DNA of 9,740 nt from Betaproteobacteria bacterium (GTDB taxonomy: Bacteria; Pseudomonadota; Gammaproteobacteria; Burkholderiales; SG8-39). Positions 8,479-9,740 of the stretch are shown in pieces. The translations under genes were made by a program, and so were the position numbers. The notes beneath the pieces are model-generated. The model did no database searches, was not told the DNA's origin, and saw nothing but the letters and a program-made list of their open reading frames with translations. How positions within the stretch are numbered: position 1 is the stretch's first letter; every line of letters starts with the position of its first letter. The stretch lies in the NCBI GenBank assembly GCA_016713125.1, contig JADJPT010000045.1, positions 1 through 9,740 on the forward strand, in the 5' to 3' direction.

Positions 8479-8877
8479 ATGACAATTCGAACTTTGCTTC
8501 TGGCGTCTGCTGCCACCTTGGTCATCGTCGCTGGCTGCACGACCGGGCGCGGCGGAGGAATGGGCGGCCCCGGCATGGGCGGGGCCCCGGGTTCAGGGCC
8601 GATGATGGGCCCGGAGGCAGCCCTGGTTCGGGCCCGTGATGGGGCCGGGCGGTGGAATGGGTATGGGCGGGTCGGGGCAGGGCATGGGCATGGGCGGGGA
8701 CATGGCGCAGATGTGTGCGATGTACAGCCAGATGACGCCGGCAAGTCGCCAGCCGAGCAGCAGGCGGCGGTCGATGCCCACATGCAGTCGATGCACGGCG
8801 GCAATCAGACGCCGGAACAACTGCGGATGCGGCGAGATGATGCAACGCCACTGTGCTGGGGCCCCGCCACTCGCTAG
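8479..8877 (+). CDS. Gly/Met-rich lipoprotein, putative copper-binding, frameshifted
   Basis: About 130 residues. The ATG at 8479 follows an AAGGA site. The signal peptide ends in a lipobox (ASAATLVIVAGC, Cys20), so the product is lipid-anchored in the cell envelope. A low-complexity region then repeats GPG/GMG units; in the frame open from about 8636 it reads GGGMGMGGSGQGMGMGGDM and continues AQMCAMYSQM. After a change back near 8735 it reads SPAEQQAAVDAHMQSMHGG, then QTPEQLRMR and possibly EMMQRHC. The Met, His and Cys content suggests Cu(I)/Ag(I) binding, but I do not recognise a named family. The stop is uncertain: TAG 8875-8877 in the starting frame, or further on (up to about 8968) if the last indel is not repaired. 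Runs of G make indel errors especially likely here. Confidence 0.6.
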   Translation: MTIRTLLLASAATLVIVAGCTTGRGGGMGGPGMGGAPGSGPMMGPEAALVRARDGAGRWNGYGRVGAGHGHGRGHGADVCDVQPDDAGKSPAEQQAAVDAHMQSMHGGNQTPEQLRMRRDDATPLCWGPATR

Positions 8878-8883
8878 GGGGCG

Positions 8884-8922
8884 CCTCGGTCTTAGCCGCC
8901 GCACCGAGGACGGGGCGGCGGC
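8884..8922 (+). other. Two overlapping, mutually exclusive inverted repeats
   Basis: CCTCGGT (8884-8890) pairs with ACCGAGG (8903-8909). The loop of that stem holds GCCGCCGC (8895-8902), which pairs perfectly with GCGGCGGC (8915-8922). The two stems cannot form together. They occupy the gap between the lipoprotein and DUF2933 genes. No U-tract follows. GC richness makes chance matches likely. Confidence 0.3.
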
Positions 8923-8964
8923 CGTCGGAACGGCTCAAGGCACGATGTCAACAGGAGAACCCCA

Positions 8965-9238
8965 ATGACGAATGAAGATTCGAACAGCCACAGCGGCGCG
9001 CCGGTCATACGCTGGCTTCCCTGGAAAGGGGCGCTGCTGATGGTTGCCGTGCTCGTCGCGTTCTATCTGCTGCGCGAGCACTGGAACCACATCGCGGCAG
9101 CGCCGCTTACCTGTTGCTGCTCGCGTGCCCGTTGATGCACCTGTTCGGACACCGACACGGAAACGGGCATGGACACGGCCGCAGGCAGGGGCACAGTTCC
9201 GATGCGCCTCCGGCTTGGACCGAGAGGGTTCGTTCTGA
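8965..9238 (+). CDS. DUF2933 small membrane protein with His-rich tail, frameshifted
   Basis: About 90 residues. The ATG at 8965 has a strong AGGAG site (CAGGAGAACCCCA). A cytoplasmic N-terminus leads to one membrane segment, GALLMVAVLVAFYLLREHW. Restoring one base near 9107 yields LYLLLLACPLMHLFGH, the conserved second half of DUF2933, and then HRHGNGHGHGRRQGH, a His-rich metal-binding-like tail. Proteins of this family are common in copper and silver resistance clusters without a defined activity. The 3' end is unclear. The corrected frame has no stop before the next gene, so another indel must exist; TGA 9236-9238 or TAA 9253-9255 are the candidates. Either would leave the ribosome site of the next gene just downstream. 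Confidence 0.75.
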
Positions 9239-9272
9239 AGACGCCGACCCACTAACTCAGGAGGTTCTGAGC

Positions 9273-9431
9273 ATGTACGGAATGACGGATGGTGGCCCTG
9301 CGATGTGGGGCATGGGACTGGTGTGGCTGCTCGTCGTCGCTGACCTCGTTCTGGTGGGCGCAGCCGCGGGCAAGTACCTGTTCTTCGACAATCGTGGGTC
9401 GGCAAGCGCGAACGAACAGGACCGACGCTAG
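9273..9431 (+). CDS. Small single-pass membrane protein, 52 residues, unknown function
   Basis: Intact in one frame, with an AGGAGGT ribosome site 7 nt before the ATG. The N-terminus is Met/Gly-rich (MYGMTDGGPAMWGMG). One hydrophobic helix follows (LVWLLVVADLVLVGAAAG), then KYLFFDN and a short polar tail ending NEQDRR. Very similar layouts (Met/Gly head, one helix, KYLF) are found beside DUF2933 genes in other metal clusters, as far as I can recall. No domain assignment is possible. It is the last gene of the plus-strand run, and its TAG overlaps the stop codon of the converging minus-strand gene. Confidence 0.7.
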   Translation: MYGMTDGGPAMWGMGLVWLLVVADLVLVGAAAGKYLFFDNRGSASANEQDRR

Positions 9432-9740
9432 AACTCGGGAATCGACGGCGGACCGTCGTGGCGGCTCTCGGCGCCGGCTCTCAACCCTCGGCGTTTCACC
9501 CAGCCATAGCCCGCCAGAAGCACCAACAGCGTCACCAGCGCCGTGCCGACCAGGGGGCGCCTGCATCGCTTCCAGAGAGCTCGTCGCTCCCCATCCACGA
9601 GCGCCTGCGTGACGCCGAACGTACCCAGGAAGTTGTGGAAGACGGCCGTACCGCCGAAACGCACGTCGCGGCTGACGAAGAAGAACACGCCGGTGAACAG
9701 CCCTACGGCGGTCAGGAACCCGACCATCGGCCACGTGTTG
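9428..9740 (-). CDS. Membrane protein of unknown family, N-terminus beyond window edge
   Basis: At least 103 residues, open from the right edge to a TAG at 9428-9430. The first internal Met (9727) lacks a ribosome site, and the frame is open upstream of it (NTWPM), so the start probably lies outside the window. Two membrane segments are visible: MVGFLTAVGLFTGVFFFVSR, and LVGTALVTLLVLLAGYGWV near the C-terminus. Between them is a loop with FHNFLGTFGVTQALVDGERR. The tail is polar and ends SIPEF. I do not recognise the family. It converges on the copper operon, so it is probably a separate unit, but its co-location suggests an accessory envelope role. Confidence 0.6.
   Translation of the reverse strand, partial: NTWPMVGFLTAVGLFTGVFFFVSRDVRFGGTAVFHNFLGTFGVTQALVDGERRALWKRCRRPLVGTALVTLLVLLAGYGWVKRRGLRAGAESRHDGPPSIPEF

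Overview
This is a copper-resistance and copper-homeostasis cluster from a high-GC Gram-negative bacterium. GC is roughly two thirds by eye. The protein families and gene order point to Pseudomonadota, most likely Burkholderiales, probably on a plasmid or genomic island. The taxonomic call is an inference from family resemblance. No transposase, integrase, RNA gene, CRISPR array or origin was seen.

Layout. Minus strand, 1-2619: a Cu(I)-exporting P-type ATPase (copA, C-terminus cut by the window start) preceded by a small copper chaperone (copZ). Plus strand, 2807-3273: a MerR-family Cu(I) sensor (cueR), divergent from copZ/copA. Plus strand, 3384-9431: an operon-like run of ten genes. They encode a small Cys-motif exported protein, a small His-tailed exported protein, a CusC/TolC-like outer-membrane lipoprotein, a Tat-exported multicopper oxidase, a cupredoxin, a DUF411 protein, a CusF-like protein, a Gly/Met-rich lipoprotein, a DUF2933 membrane protein and a 52-residue membrane protein. 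A membrane protein of unknown family enters from the right edge on the minus strand and converges on the last gene.

How it fits together (inference from the families). CueR senses cytoplasmic Cu(I). CopZ carries it and CopA pumps it to the periplasm. There the multicopper oxidase oxidises Cu(I), and the cupredoxin, CusF-like, DUF411 and Met/His/Cys-rich proteins bind it. The outer-membrane factor may let it leave the cell. Three CueR-type dyads (half-sites ACCTTCC and GGAAGGT around 7 bp) sit in front of copZ, in front of cueR and across the end of cueR. One sensor therefore plausibly controls both arms and itself.

Quality warning. Most genes larger than about 100 codons change reading frame one or more times. 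Each frame still encodes well-conserved protein, and several breaks are repaired by restoring one base in a homopolymer. This is best explained by uncorrected indel errors rather than decay, so gene coordinates below span the reconstructed gene across frames.
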